A stretch of DNA of 64,000 nucleotides from Homarus americanus (GCF_018991925.1 NW_024727688.1:657501-721500); one strand, 5' to 3'; positions 34,100 through 44,762 are shown, numbered from the stretch's first letter. Made by a program: numbers and translations. Notes: generated by a model not told the origin, from the letters alone.

Positions 34100-34501
34100 G
34101 AAAAGATGGGGACCTTTCACCATTTATAAAGAGAGTGTATCTTTTATGCTCATCCTTTTGTGCCAGAGGATCTTATACCGACTGTGTCAGGGGGGGGGGT
34201 ATCATGTTGCCAAGGTGACGGACAGACAGACAGAGGTGCGACAGTGAGTGAAAGGAGACAGAAGAAACGACAAAAAGTAAAGAAAAAGAAAGCGAGGGAG
34301 AAAATGAGTGAGTGAGTTTTGAGACAGAGAGAGACAGAGGTACAACATCATACAGTGTATTTACCTTCTCGACCTAAGCGATTCGACATAAGGTCAGTCA
34401 GGTGGGGGGTGTAGATTCCCAAAGGCTCGTAAGATTATTAATATTCCTCGTAAATTAAGGCGTAAGGATGTACTTAACGGGTTGACCTTAAGCTAAAACA
34501 T
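34099..34501. other. Unique sequence with G-run and GACA units
   Basis: Nine G at 34190-34198 and GACGGACAGACAGACAGAGG near 34218. No gene. Confidence 0.5.
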
Positions 34502-34601
34502 AATATTTAACGCCCCCTAAAAGAACACCATTATTACGCAAACGCCAACACAATATTTAACGCCTCCTAAAAGAGCACCATTATTACGGGTAACGCCACC
34601 T
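34502..34601. repeat. 50-bp direct tandem duplication
   Basis: AATATTTAACGCCCCCTAAA (34502) and AATATTTAACGCCTCCTAAA (34552) begin two copies that continue through AGA(A/G)CACCATTATTACG. Confidence 0.93.
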
Positions 34602-34913
34602 TGACCAGACACACGTTCTCAGAGCAGTGCGTAAAATTAGCGAGTCTTGTGGATTCCTTTCTCTTCTTTAATTTATCTCTTGTAAATGGTACGGTATAGT
34701 AGTATGTGAATGTACTGGTAATCTATGCAAGGTAGTCGAGGCTTAGTGTGACTCTAGTACTGTTTTTTGACGTTTAATTTGTGTTTTTTAGTTAAATTCC
34801 CAAATATTTAAGTAAATTTTTTGTATCTTCAGGTATAGAGGAATATTCATGGTATAATAATCTTGCTAGTCTGTACCCCCGAATATTTGTCTTAAGGAAA
34901 AGTCTGTAATATT
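34602..34913. other. AT-rich unique sequence
   Basis: No gene or repeat seen. Confidence 0.5.
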
Positions 34914-34992
34914 TCCCCCCCCCCTCCTCCCCCGCCCCCCTCACCCCCTCCCCCCCTCCAAGTCAGGGAGGGAGGGGGTGGGGGAGGGTGTA
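34914..34992. repeat. C-rich/G-rich inverted repeat
   Basis: About 50 bp of CCCCTCC-type sequence is followed, after AAGTCA, by GGGAGGGAGGGGGTGGGGGA. The two arms are approximate reverse complements and either strand has several runs of three or more G. Confidence 0.9.
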
Positions 34993-35173
34993 ATTTAGTG
35001 TGGAGATTAGGCATAATGATCATAATTACTAATTTTTTCTACAACCATGCTTATGTAAAGTAATATAATTAGTAAACTTATGCTGTCTTTAGAAGAAGCT
35101 ATATTTAGCGGGATTACCTTTCCGCTGTTTTTTGCTTCTCTCATCTTACTATAGAGAGTACGTAGCTTATTTT
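34993..35173. other. AT-rich unique sequence
   Basis: Nothing recognised. Confidence 0.5.
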
Positions 35174-35224
35174 GTATGTATGTATGTATGTATGTATGTA
35201 TGTGTATGTATGTATGTATGTATG
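35174..35224. repeat. (TATG)n tetranucleotide repeat
   Basis: Twelve units with one GTG interruption. Confidence 0.98.
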
Positions 35225-35315
35225 AGTTATTTATTATTCACTGATGAAACAGAGGATAAGCTAAATAGAAGAAATAGGAACACGAAGTAAATATATAGAT
35301 AAATCTCAAGAAATG

Positions 35316-35317
<2 letters not shown>

Positions 35318-35365
<48 letters not shown>
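35318..35365. repeat. (GA)24 microsatellite
   Basis: Pure GA run. Confidence 0.99.
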
Positions 35366-35367
<2 letters not shown>

Positions 35368-36304
35368 AGTAAGTGTAAGGATGTGTAAAGTGATCAGGTG
35401 TCTTATTTTACCTATTGTCTACACTTACGTCGAGGTGTCTGAGTTGACCAAATCATCTGTAGCCGTGGGAAACTTGTGGAGAGAGAGAGATGGGGGGATG
35501 GATTCTACCCCTCGACTCTTCCTATTTCCTCCCCTCTTCCTTCTCCCCTTCCCCTCCCCTCATAATCTCCCAGTCCGGTTTTACAACAGCTAAAACCCAG
35601 ATTTTTTGTGATTTCCTTTACTCCCATGAGGATGAACGAAGGTAATATCTCTCTCTCTCAGAATTATTAAAAAAATGCGCTCAGGCTAAATTTAGATACG
35701 TATTGTTTGAGGGTTAACGTGAACCAATATGTTTGGTTAGGTTAGGACCAAAGCACTCGTCACCAGCCGGACGATGTTCTCTTAAAAGATGCCAGAAGTA
35801 TGAGTTGACTGCCTGGGAATGTTATGCAAGACAGAGCTTGTGTAGTGGGCTGGGCTATGCTATGCTATGCCGTGGGGGTTGAAGGTTCGTATGTGGAGTA
35901 GTGTTTGTTGACTACCTTAATGGTGAAGTCTAGCTACCTGTACTTTATTCTCACCTGTATCTGTTAAGTATTTATTCTTGAAACTGTATCTGTGCTTAAA
36001 TCAGTTTGTTGTACTGTACTTAAGCTTGTATCTGTGCTTGTAACTGTACCTTTATCTGTATTTGTGTCTTTACCTGTACTTATGGGTGTAATGTTGACTC
36101 TAGATCAGTAAATACACCTGTACTGACGTCTTAGTGATCATCTGGGGGAGGGGGACCTGCACTACCACCGCCCTCCTTGGTTCAGCTCAGGTGACTTGAT
36201 CAATTATTACCGTCTTTGTGGCGGCCCGGCCTCTTGTTTACCTCTCTCTCTTTCTCTCATTCTCTCTCTCTCTCTCTCACTTCCTTTTCCCCTCCCCTTG
36301 GTAG
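35366..36304. other. Unique sequence with degenerate CTGTATCTGT repeats
   Basis: 35936-36110 contains many CCTGTACTT, CTGTATCTG and CTTGTAACTGTA variants, a degenerate short tandem repeat. A GGTTAGGTTAGG scrap lies at 35735-35746. 36240-36302 is a pyrimidine tract with CT runs that could serve as the acceptor tract of the next entry. Confidence 0.5.
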
Positions 36305-36431
36305 TCAGCCTCCCGTAGCGATGCTTAACATCTCATCTTATTGCCCACGACGGAAGCTCAGTGTAGGCCTATGTCAGCAGGCCTCTTTATACCTCGCCGC
36401 CCTTCCCCCCTCAGACTCCCCAACGTTTTAA
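36305..36431 (+). CDS. Candidate terminal coding exon
   Basis: A 60-bp pyrimidine tract ending CCCCTCCCCTTGGTAG is one of the strongest acceptor-like contexts in the window. From it, one frame is open for 41 codons (begins QPPVAMLNISSYCPR, ends PPSDSPTF) to a TAA at 36429-36431. It would enter in phase 2. The pyrimidine tract is also just a CT microsatellite, which creates false acceptors, and no AATAAA was found close by. No domain recognised. Confidence 0.22.
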
Positions 36432-37320
36432 TTTTCCTACGAGAGCAAAGCAATTCCAGGAAGCGACGCAGAAATTTTAATCCAGTCTTGATTCGAATTA
36501 CTTTACAGGATGAAAATACAAAAACAAATATACATAAATTACTTCTTTTTTCCTGTAGGAGAGTTAAAGAAGGATAAGGGTGTATAATATTTGGTTAGGT
36601 TAGGTTGTGAAATTATAATGAATGTTTAGCTATTTACTGTAGAGAGACATAGTATTTTCTCCCGCACACACACACATACAGACATCCACACACACACACG
36701 CACACGCACACACGAGACACTGGGTACCGATGGAGGGATGGTAGGCTTTCAGAAGACTCGAGGACGCTCTCTCTGATGTAAAGTTAAGAGAGTTGCCAGT
36801 AGGGGAGGGTGCAGGATGGATGGATGGGTGGGTGGGTGGTGGATGGTAGATGGTAGACGAAGCATTGATTACTGTCCTTGTCTCAGCCTATAGGTGTTGG
36901 GAGATAGTCGGCCTAAGGAAGCTACCAGTTGGAAATATAAGAGATTATTATAAGTATAGATGATGGTGTTAGGTGATGCTGATGGATTGATGATGATTAT
37001 GATGATAAGAGTATGTTGGGGTAAGTAGCCCTTGGGAGAGACAGTGGATGTAGAAATTAGAGAAAGTATCGTGTTTTTAGGACGAGGGGAACTACCTCAA
37101 GGACAAGCGAGGGTTGAAGAAAATGTGAAAAATATTGTACTCGAGAAGACGAACCTAACTTACCTTCACTAGTGTCGTGAAGTGTTCGTCTCTAGAGGTG
37201 TTAAAGGTTGTAGGAAATATAGCATAAGTAACCTCGACTCTCCGTTGATGTAGGAGGTAGTGTAGTGGTAAGGGATGGTAGGAGAACTGCTTGTTGTAGG
37301 GTAAATGTTCCCGAGTCTCC
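36432..37320. other. Unique sequence with CA and GGGT scraps
   Basis: GGTTAGGTTAGGTT at 36593-36606, interrupted CA at 36665-36714 and GGATGGATGGGTGGGTGGGT at 36815-36836. No gene. Confidence 0.5.
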
Positions 37321-37462
37321 GTCACGTTGGAGAGTTACATAAGAGGGGTGTGTGTTTGTATCGCCCCTGACACCCCGTAAAGTTGAGATGGATATTTGTG
37401 TCGAGGAGCTCCATAAAGTTGAGGCTGGTGTGAGTAATCTTGGTAGATTCTGAGCGACTTAC

Positions 37463-37507
37463 TTGAGGACGACGCGAGGGTGTGCGGGGAGCGGCGCGCC
37501 CAGCCAT
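37463..37507 (-). CDS. Candidate first coding exon (15 codons)
   Basis: On the - strand an ATG at 37507 in strong context (A at -3, G at +4) starts MAGRAAPRTPSRRPQ and is followed exactly in phase 0 by a consensus donor, CAA then GTAAGT. The surrounding 250 bp is CpG-rich, and a full CRE palindrome lies 144 bp upstream. The combination of CpG richness, CRE, good start context and good donor is what a 5' exon would look like. The next exon would lie at lower coordinates; I could not identify it. A second - strand frame is also open here. Confidence 0.3.
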
Positions 37508-37650
37508 ACTTGAGGCAGGACCCCACCCTAACCCTCCCCTCCCTGACAGACTCCCCCAGCCTCAGGGGCAACTACACAATCGATAGGGCAAAGCTACGGA
37601 AATCAATATTGAAATGAACTGCTATTTCCTCTTGGGGGGAGCTTCGCTTG

Positions 37651-37658
37651 TGACGTCA
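37651..37658. promoter_or_regulatory. Full CRE palindrome TGACGTCA
   Basis: Embedded in CTTGTGACGTCACTTCTGACGGG, within the CpG-rich patch upstream of the - strand start-type exon. CREB/ATF-family proteins bind this site in animals. Confidence 0.45.
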
Positions 37659-37679
37659 CTTCTGACGGGAAAAGGGAGG

Positions 37680-38338
37680 TGGGGGAGAGAGGAGGGAGAG
37701 GGAGGAGAGTTGAGACGCGTTGTAGTACATTAAGATAATTTGATTCTTCTTCTAGTCTTAAGATCTCAGAATCTTTTATACTGCCGTCTTTACATGTGAA
37801 TTACATTAGTAAGAAATAATCTTTTAATGTCTGTACTCTAATTAAGGAAGTTCTTTTGTTTTGTACTTATGTTCAGCTTCCTGTAGCGTAGCATACCAGG
37901 TCTTCACTGTGTGTGTGTGTGTGTGTGTGTATCACTAGACTTTTACCGACCCAAAATTTTTTGTTCGAAAAGTTTTAGCATCTGAAAACTTTAAAGCGTT
38001 AGTCCGTAACTTTTAGCGTTCGAAAACATTTGTGTACGAAAATTATTAACATCCGTGGACTTTATTTTTGTTTACACGATGGAGCCGTCAAGTTTAATAA
38101 TTTAACACGTTTTCTATAAACATTCTTGCCGTAAGGTCAGGAACAGATGCATTTTCAGAAAGGTCTTATAAAAAATGGTAATGTTATAGTCGAGTTAGAT
38201 AACCATGATAGTATAATATTTTTAGAGCAAACCCGATTTTTATTTTTAGTGAAGATAGAACCAAAGGCTTAAGTTGTAATCTTTCACTCCCAAACATTAT
38301 TTTCAAGCATTATAGAAAAGCTTTAATAGAGCTCTACT

Positions 38339-38339
<1 letters not shown>
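37680..38339. other. AT-rich unique sequence
   Basis: (GT)n at 37909-37931. 37960-38075 holds several diverged copies of a GTTCGAAAAnTTTTAGCAT-like motif about 35 bp apart, an old minisatellite. No gene. Confidence 0.5.

Positions 38340-38373
<34 letters not shown>
38340..38373. repeat. (TG)n microsatellite
   Basis: Pure TG run. Confidence 0.98.
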
Positions 38374-38376
<3 letters not shown>

Positions 38377-38778
38377 CGATATTATCAGTACTACTACACC
38401 ATGACAACATTCACAAATAGACGTGTCCGAGTGTAAGTTGAGCGTCACACTAGAGAGTTAACGACACTCACGTACTTTTACCGTCCTAGTTAAGGCGTCA
38501 TCAAGGAGAGCAAGAGTAGAGAAAACTTTCTGTTAGATTTTTACTGTAGGAAATCCTTTATAATCCTTACAGTTTAAGATATATACCGTATACCGCTATT
38601 AGGAAGAATATATATACAGAATATACCGGTATACATAACTTGAAGTAGGAAGAAGTAACTAAATTCAGCTAGTGGGCATAGAGGTGTAGTGGAAAGTGAT
38701 TAAGTCACGTTTGGCTAAAAGCGGAAAGAATAAGATTGATTTTCTGCACCCGTAATGGGCCTCTGGTGTCTTAGGGTA
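38374..38778. other. Unique sequence, no gene seen
   Basis: Contains TATATACCG motifs at 38581, 38592 and 38616-38630. Nothing else recognised. Confidence 0.5.
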
Positions 38779-38801
38779 CACACACACACACACACACACA
38801 C
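38779..38801. repeat. (CA)n microsatellite
   Basis: Pure CA run directly before the 22-bp array. Confidence 0.97.
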
Positions 38802-39150
38802 GGCGATAGGGTGGTAGATGTTCGGTAGTAGGATGGTAGTTGTGCGGTAGTAGGGTGGCAGGTGAACGGTAGTAGGGTGGCAGATACACGGTAGTAGGGT
38901 GGCAGATACGCGGGAGTAGGGTGGCAGATACACAGTAGTAGGGTGAACGTAGTGGTAGATACACGGTAGTAGGGTGACTGATACATGTAGTAGGGTGGCA
39001 GATACACGGTGTAGGCAGATAGGGAGTGTTAGATACACGGTAGGGTGGTAATACAGTAGTAGGGCAGATACATGGTAGTAGGGTGAGCAGATACAGATAC
39101 ACGTAGTAGGGTGGCAGATGCACACAGGTAGTAGGGTGGCAGATACACAG
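38802..39150. repeat. 22-bp minisatellite
   Basis: About 15 imperfect units of GGTAGTAGGGTGGCAGATAC plus AC. Later units have deletions. - strand frames read YLPPYYRVSATLLP-type polymers, an artefact. Confidence 0.96.
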
Positions 39151-39184
39151 TACTCTTCAACGTTGCACAAACTCATCTTACTCA

Positions 39185-39264
39185 AACCTAACCTAACCCA
39201 ACCCAACCTAACCTAACCCAACCTAACCTAACCCAACCCAACCTAACCTAACCTAACCTAACCT
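39185..39264 (-). repeat. CCTAA/CCCAA telomere-like array (C-rich arm)
   Basis: About 16 units of AACCT with interspersed AACCC. This is the C-rich strand of the arthropod-type TTAGG repeat. Confidence 0.95.
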
Positions 39265-39396
39265 TCTTATCTTTACTCTGGTTGTTGGTCGTTTTTAGAG
39301 TTATTTTTCAGCTCATGTTTTACTATTGCTTAAAATATTGACACATTTCTCTTAATGTTCCAAACGGTATAGACGGAGCTGTTGTGATTCGGTCAT

Positions 39397-39457
39397 AGGT
39401 TACGTTAGGTTACGTTACGTTTGGTTAGGTTAGGTTAGGTTAGGTTAGGTTAGGTTT
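39397..39457 (+). repeat. TTAGG telomere-like array (G-rich arm)
   Basis: GGTTA/GGTTACGTTA variants then seven perfect GGTTA units. Opposite in orientation to the array 130 bp upstream. Confidence 0.95.
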
Positions 39458-40405
39458 ATTGGGTGGAAATACAGAGTTTATGTTGGAGCTGAGGCTGCTT
39501 TTTTTTTTTAGGTGTTAACTGTAAATTCAATCTTTTTCATGAGAGTTAATATGTAAACACTTATTTATTATTACTGTTTAGCTTAAATAGAAAATAATTT
39601 TTTTCTTATTTTAAATTTACAGTAGATCAAAGTTCTGCTGGAATTAAACTGTAAATGTCACCCTTTTTTTTAGGTATTAAATGTAAATGCAAATAGCGAT
39701 AATGTTTTCGTTTTTACACATTTAACTTTGACTTAATCATCTGAATTTTTTATTTTCTTAACCATATTTCTTTGTTGAATTATTGAACAATGTTGGCCAG
39801 TGTAGAAAGAGTTCAGGATTGTAGTGAAGATTAAGTTGGTCTTTCTCGGAAGCACGTGTGTCTCCTTAGGTCAGTGAGATTGATTTTTTTTTTAGGATTT
39901 TGTGTAAGAAAAATGGAAATTATGATATAAAAAATTACACCCAACTCTCGTCTTATAGGATACTCTAAGTGTAATTAAATTATAATATATATAGTTACTT
40001 AACACACTAGTAATTACGTTACATTAAAGTGAATTTGTTTACTTATTTAAATATTTATAAGTATCACTGGAATGGAATAAATTAGGTTAAATAATTAGAA
40101 TAATTTAAATATTTCTCTGTTAATTTTTTATTGTTGTATTGGAATTTTTTTTTTACAGGTTTTGAGAGAAGGAAAAAAAATTACCCACAAATTTAGAGGA
40201 ACATTTTGTCTAAATGTTAGTCTTGGGAGCCACTGAAGGGAGTGTGTTAATCAGTTTAATGGGCAGACTAGGGTAGGTGTGATGGGGGGTAGGGAGAGAG
40301 TGAGGGAGGAGGAGGGTGAGGAGAGATACTCTCACACACTTTTTACCTTGCTTCTCTCATCTCGTTCCTCCCTAAATAAAACTGGAAAGGATTATACGGA
40401 TGGAG
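39458..40405. other. AT-rich unique sequence
   Basis: Segments around 39490-39540, 39590-39650 and 39660-39720 share TTTTTTTTAGGTRTTAA.TGTAAAT motifs, suggesting old tandem duplication of about 85 bp. No gene. Confidence 0.5.
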
Positions 40406-40409
40406 GTGT

Positions 40410-40461
<52 letters not shown>
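40406..40461. repeat. (GT)n microsatellite
   Basis: GT run with one TATG interruption. Confidence 0.98.
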
Positions 40462-40465
<4 letters not shown>

Positions 40466-40484
40466 CTGCCTCTCACTGTTTTTA

Positions 40485-40506
40485 TCTCTCTCTCTCTCTC
40501 TCTCTC
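40485..40506. repeat. (CT)n microsatellite
   Basis: Pure CT run. Confidence 0.96.
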
Positions 40507-41377
40507 ACATGGGGGATGTAATGATAAACCAAATAAATGTCTTCATAACCTCAGTGAACGGGACTCGGGAGGGCGTGTGTGGTAAAACGTTATTTATTTA
40601 TTTATCTTATTTTTTCTTATATTCTCTCACATTTTCCCTCTCACTTTTATTCCCCCCTTTCCCTTCACTTTTGTCTCCTAATATTGGTGCTGGAGTTAGG
40701 ACAGAAGCAGACTACATAAGCTGATTACACCCTCCAGGTCTTAGTGTGACGTAATGTAAGTTGTGTTCGTGGACGCGGATTCTGAAAGATTCGTATGTTG
40801 AATTTTTTTTTTCCTCGTAACGGCGGAGATTTAAGAACGCACTTAGTTTGATTTTTAGGTTAGAGCGTTTAAGTTACTTTCTAAAATGGCCTCTTGAGTT
40901 TTGTAGAGACTGTAGGTTAACTAGAGCCGTTTATGTAGTACTATTTAGGAGGTATTATTAAAACGTAGGCTGTAGGGGTCGTCTTAATTCGGTACCCTAG
41001 AGCTGAGTGTGTAGAGAGTCGGGTTTAGAATGGTTGTTTCTGTGCCATTATCTTGAGAGAGACTGAGAGATAGAGAGAGATAGATACATAGACAGACACA
41101 GAGACACACACACATATATACTGTAGAAGGAGATTTAAGAAATACTAAAGACACACAGATAAGAGAGAGAGAGAGAAAGAGATACTCAGAGATAAAAATT
41201 ACACACAAAAGCCGAGAGACAGAGAGAAAGAGAGACTTTGTGACAGGCATGATAGATTTACTCAGTTTGTTGGTAGTCCTTTACTTTATAGACTCGGGTG
41301 TGTTCACGGTGGCCACCTACTTGATTAATGTTGTGGCCCCCAGCTGGAGTTTGGACATTCTCGAGTACGGTAGTGTT
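40507..41377. other. Unique sequence with GA/GACA-rich patch
   Basis: 41055-41235 is purine-rich with interrupted GA and ACAC runs. No gene. Confidence 0.5.
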
Positions 41378-41583
41378 GTTGTTCTTCTTGTTATTGTTGT
41401 TATTGCTGTTATTATTATTGTTGTTTTTGTAATTATTATTGTTGTTTTTGTTATTATTTTTGTTATTGTTGTTATTATTGCTGTTATTATTATTGTTGTT
41501 TTTATTATGATTATTACGACTATTATTACTGTTTTATTGTTATTGCTGTTATTATTGTTATTATTCGTAGTATTGTTAGTGTC

Positions 41584-41631
<48 letters not shown>

Positions 41632-41637
41632 GTTATT
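41378..41637. repeat. (ATT/GTT)n trinucleotide array
   Basis: Interrupted GTT, ATT and GCT triplets from 41378, ending in a pure ATT run at about 41586-41631. Frames give Val/Ile/Leu or Asn polymers. Confidence 0.96.
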
Positions 41638-41891
41638 CGGTGTTGCTCCAGTACACAATGGTCTGTAACAGCACATAGAGATACGAGGTTGTCTGTGCAA
41701 ACGTCAAAATTTTCACAACGTTTCATTCTCATTTTATAAATTTGTGGACTGAAAAGAAAGGGGTAAAAAATTCTCTGGCTGTCTGTTCTCACTCACAATT
41801 GCAGAAATGTTCTCTCTGTCTCTTCTCCTCCATGGTCATTTGCATGGCTGTTGCACCGAGGGTAAAGACCGACAAATAAATACTTTTGGGA

Positions 41892-41894
<3 letters not shown>
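41638..41894. other. Unique sequence
   Basis: Nothing recognised. Confidence 0.5.

Positions 41895-41942
<48 letters not shown>
41895..41942. repeat. (GA)24 microsatellite
   Basis: Pure GA run. Confidence 0.99.
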
Positions 41943-41943
<1 letters not shown>

Positions 41944-42044
41944 GGTATATTGCAGCACGTGATGTTTTCCTCTGAATCATTATTTCTCTATTTCGTGTTA
42001 GAACAATTATGAAGTTGTTTATCATCTTTTACCTTTAATTAACG

Positions 42045-42069
42045 TTGTTTCTTCTTCTTCTTCTTCTTC
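42045..42069. repeat. (TTC)8 microsatellite
   Basis: TTC units ending in TTCAGGTAGG, which happens to look like a splice acceptor. Confidence 0.96.
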
Positions 42070-42149
42070 AGGTAGGTGCGAGATGTTCCCTTAATTAGCA
42101 TAAAGGTAAGAGTTGTGTTGACATCCTCTGCCGGGAGATGTGAAGGTGC

Positions 42150-42425
42150 CTGGCACTTGGCTTCGTGTCATTCGGTCTCTAGCAGTTGGTCGCCGGCTTT
42201 TGATAAGTGGCACTCATTAGCTGGCAATCGGTTACTGATACTCATCCGTTGGCACTAGGTCACTTTACTCTCGGGAAGTGACACTCGGGAGCTGGCATTC
42301 AAGTGCCAAGGCCACTGGCATTAGTTCACGCACTCGCTGTTAGTGGCACTTAGTCGCAAGTGTTTGGTAAATGGCACGATGTCGTTGGCACTCAATTACT
42401 GACAGTTATTCGCTGGCACTCTTGT
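42150..42425. repeat. Degenerate TGGCACT minisatellite
   Basis: TGGCACT, TGGCATT or TGGCAAT recurs about every 20-28 bp (for example 42150, 42207, 42250, 42292, 42316, 42345, 42371, 42389, 42414), usually followed by a TnaGTc/gC/aCT-like segment. Units are strongly diverged. Confidence 0.8.
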
Positions 42426-42479
42426 CTTAATTACTTTGACATACTTGTGGGCAACAATCATTAACAACCATTTTGATTC

Positions 42480-42481
<2 letters not shown>

Positions 42482-42510
<29 letters not shown>
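42482..42510. repeat. (CT)n microsatellite
   Basis: Pure CT run. Confidence 0.97.
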
Positions 42511-42512
<2 letters not shown>

Positions 42513-42707
42513 GTCTCTACGTTTGAACATTTCCGTTACCAAAGAGTTACCTGAGCTTTCAAGAACACACCCCAAAAAAACCCCGGTAATTTCTTTCACT
42601 AAAACAAATGCAGCTTTTCCCTCTTGCATGTAGCCTCTGTGACACATAAAGCTTCCTTCTCACCATCTTTCATATCTAACTAACTAAGGGAATAAGTTTA
42701 ATTTTTG

Positions 42708-42708
<1 letters not shown>

Positions 42709-42764
<56 letters not shown>
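42709..42764. repeat. (CA)28 microsatellite
   Basis: Pure CA run. Confidence 0.99.
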
Positions 42765-42765
<1 letters not shown>

Positions 42766-43129
42766 AAACATTATTTTTATCTCCATTTCCTAAAACTGAC
42801 TCGGCTCCTCCTTCCTGATCTAGGTGCTAAACGGAGGAACAGTTCTACTCACTTGCCCCCCCCCATCCCCTCCTCTCCCTCTCCTCTCCCTCTCACAGAC
42901 ACAGGGCTCAGAGGTACCCGTATTACCCCCTCTCACAGACAGACAGACAGACGCCTGCAACAGCCGGTCCATTCTTTAAGACACCAGCAAGGGCTCCTTC
43001 CATCTTCTTTCCTTTTTGCTCATCGATAAATATGCCATTCCTGGGTAACCTCGAGACCTCAGGGCCACACATTTCCCTACACACGGCCCTGAGAAATGTC
43101 AACTATGTGAAATTATGGCTACAAGACGG
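42765..43129. other. C-rich then unique sequence with a hairpin
   Basis: CTCAGGGCC (43058-43066) and GGCCCTGAG (43085-43093) form a perfect 9-bp stem; ACATTTC and GAAATGT overlap it as an alternative stem. CTCTCACAGACA occurs twice (about 42890 and 42931). No gene. Confidence 0.55.
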
Positions 43130-43511
43130 GGTGAGAGAGAGAGAGGGAGGGTTGGAGGGAAGGATGGAGGGAAGCGGGGAATGATGGAGGAGGTGGGGAG
43201 GAACAGAGGGAAGGGGGGAAGACAGAAAGGGGGATGGAGGAAACCGAGGAGGAGTGGAAGGAAGAGACAAGGGAGGAATGAGGGGAAGGAAGGAGAGAAA
43301 CGGGGAGGAATGGAGGGAGGCAGGGAAGAATAAGAGAATGGAAGGTGAGGGGTGGAATACAGGGGCTAGGTAAGGGGTGAGGAACAGAAGGGAAAGACGA
43401 ATGGAAGGAAACAGGGCAAATGAAGTTGACTGTACGAATGTATGAGAAGAATAAAGGGAGAAAAAGAGTGAATGATGATGGTGGAGATAGATAGGAGAGG
43501 ATATAACTTGG

Positions 43512-43567
<56 letters not shown>
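43130..43567. repeat. Purine-rich block ending in (GA)27
   Basis: GGAGGGAAG and GGGGAAG-type sequence from 43130 to about 43400, then a pure GA run at 43514-43567. Long Ser/Pro/Leu frames on the - strand follow from this. Confidence 0.95.
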
Positions 43568-43569
<2 letters not shown>

Positions 43570-44127
43570 GCAAAGTTTGGAACATTACAAAGTTTCGAAG
43601 GTCGTAAGAGATTAATATTGAGTGACTCTACTTGATTAATCTGAAGAAAGAATAAAAAATACAATAACTAAACTTTGCGTTATGATCAGATTAAAAAAAA
43701 TACATTAAAATAACGTACTGTGATGAAAGTGTTGTAGTGTAACGTCTGTCTAGGATATGCTATTGGTTACGTTAGGGTAGGCTGGCATTAGGGTATAGGG
43801 TTCTTGGTTTTAAATCCGGGTTTTGGGTCAGATTTGAAACGATCTATGAAAGACAATAAGGATAAGGGATAAGTTGCCGGTATAAGGGGAGTAAGAAGAG
43901 GATTAGTAAGGGGAATTTCGAACCTGTCACGGTAGGGGAGGGGGATAAGGGGGGGGGGATGGTTGTTAGAGGAAGCGAGTCATGGTGAAGGGTGGGGGGG
44001 AAGAGGGGCGTGGTGAGGGCGTGAGGTGTGTCGTGGTGGTGCAGGACGGGGGGCGTAACGTATGTGTCAAAGACCCAACTCAACCACACGAAAGGTATTT
44101 TTTATTTATCTCTTATTGTACCTGGCG
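43568..44127. other. Unique then G-rich sequence
   Basis: 43930-44050 is G-rich with GGGG runs on the + strand. No gene. Confidence 0.5.
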
Positions 44128-44206
44128 TGTGTGTGTGTGTGTGTGCTTGTATTTTACACACACATACGCACACCTAGCATTCGCACACACACACACACAC
44201 ACACAC
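44128..44206. repeat. Inverted microsatellite pair (GT)n ... (CA)n
   Basis: GT run at 44128-44146 and CA run at 44182-44206 separated by about 35 bp. They are reverse complements and could pair into a hairpin. Confidence 0.95.
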
Positions 44207-44758
44207 CCGGACCTCCTCTCGTGTGCCCTCAGATTAGACACTGTGAAATTTATACTCGGCTATTTTCGTTACCTCGTATAAACATAGGTGTATTTGTCTA
44301 GTCGGCGACTGGGCTGAGGCTTCATTCTCTGTCGTGGGAGCAGTCCGTCCACCACCTTGCACCTGTTCTTAGAATCCTCCTGGTGAGAACTACAGCAAGT
44401 CTATATACTCTGTAGTAGACCCTGTTTGTTGATAATCTTTGGTCTGTCCTTATCTTCAGTACAGTGTCTTGGTAAGGGATGCTGCTATTACTCTTCTTTG
44501 GGACCTGGACTGAAAGATTTGTATGATTAAGCCTCGTGTGTGTGTGTGTGTGTGTCCTGCTGAGGGGAAGGACTCGTGTGTAGTTGACTTGTCGTAATCC
44601 TGACTACACCTGAAGGAAGGAAGGAAGTTATCGTAGAGTGAGAGAGTCTTCAATCCGTTATACTGTGGTATTTTTCTCTTTCTTGGATGTTGAGGCTTCC
44701 CAGGGAGAGGTGGAGGGAAGAGTTCAAAAGATGACTGGGAGAGTATTTCCTGTCTGCA

Positions 44759-44762
<4 letters not shown>
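44207..44762. other. Unique sequence with a short GT run
   Basis: (GT)n at 44539-44556 and GGAAGGAAGGAAG at 44615-44628. No gene. Confidence 0.5.

Noticed and set aside
37255..37325. tRNA-like A-box TAGTGGTAAGGG with a loose B-box
   Set aside because: The presumed B-box (GTTCCCGAGTCTCC) has an insertion and no acceptor or anticodon stems pair. A similar A-box-only match at 9763-9780 (CTTAGTGGTAAGAG) also lacks a B-box.
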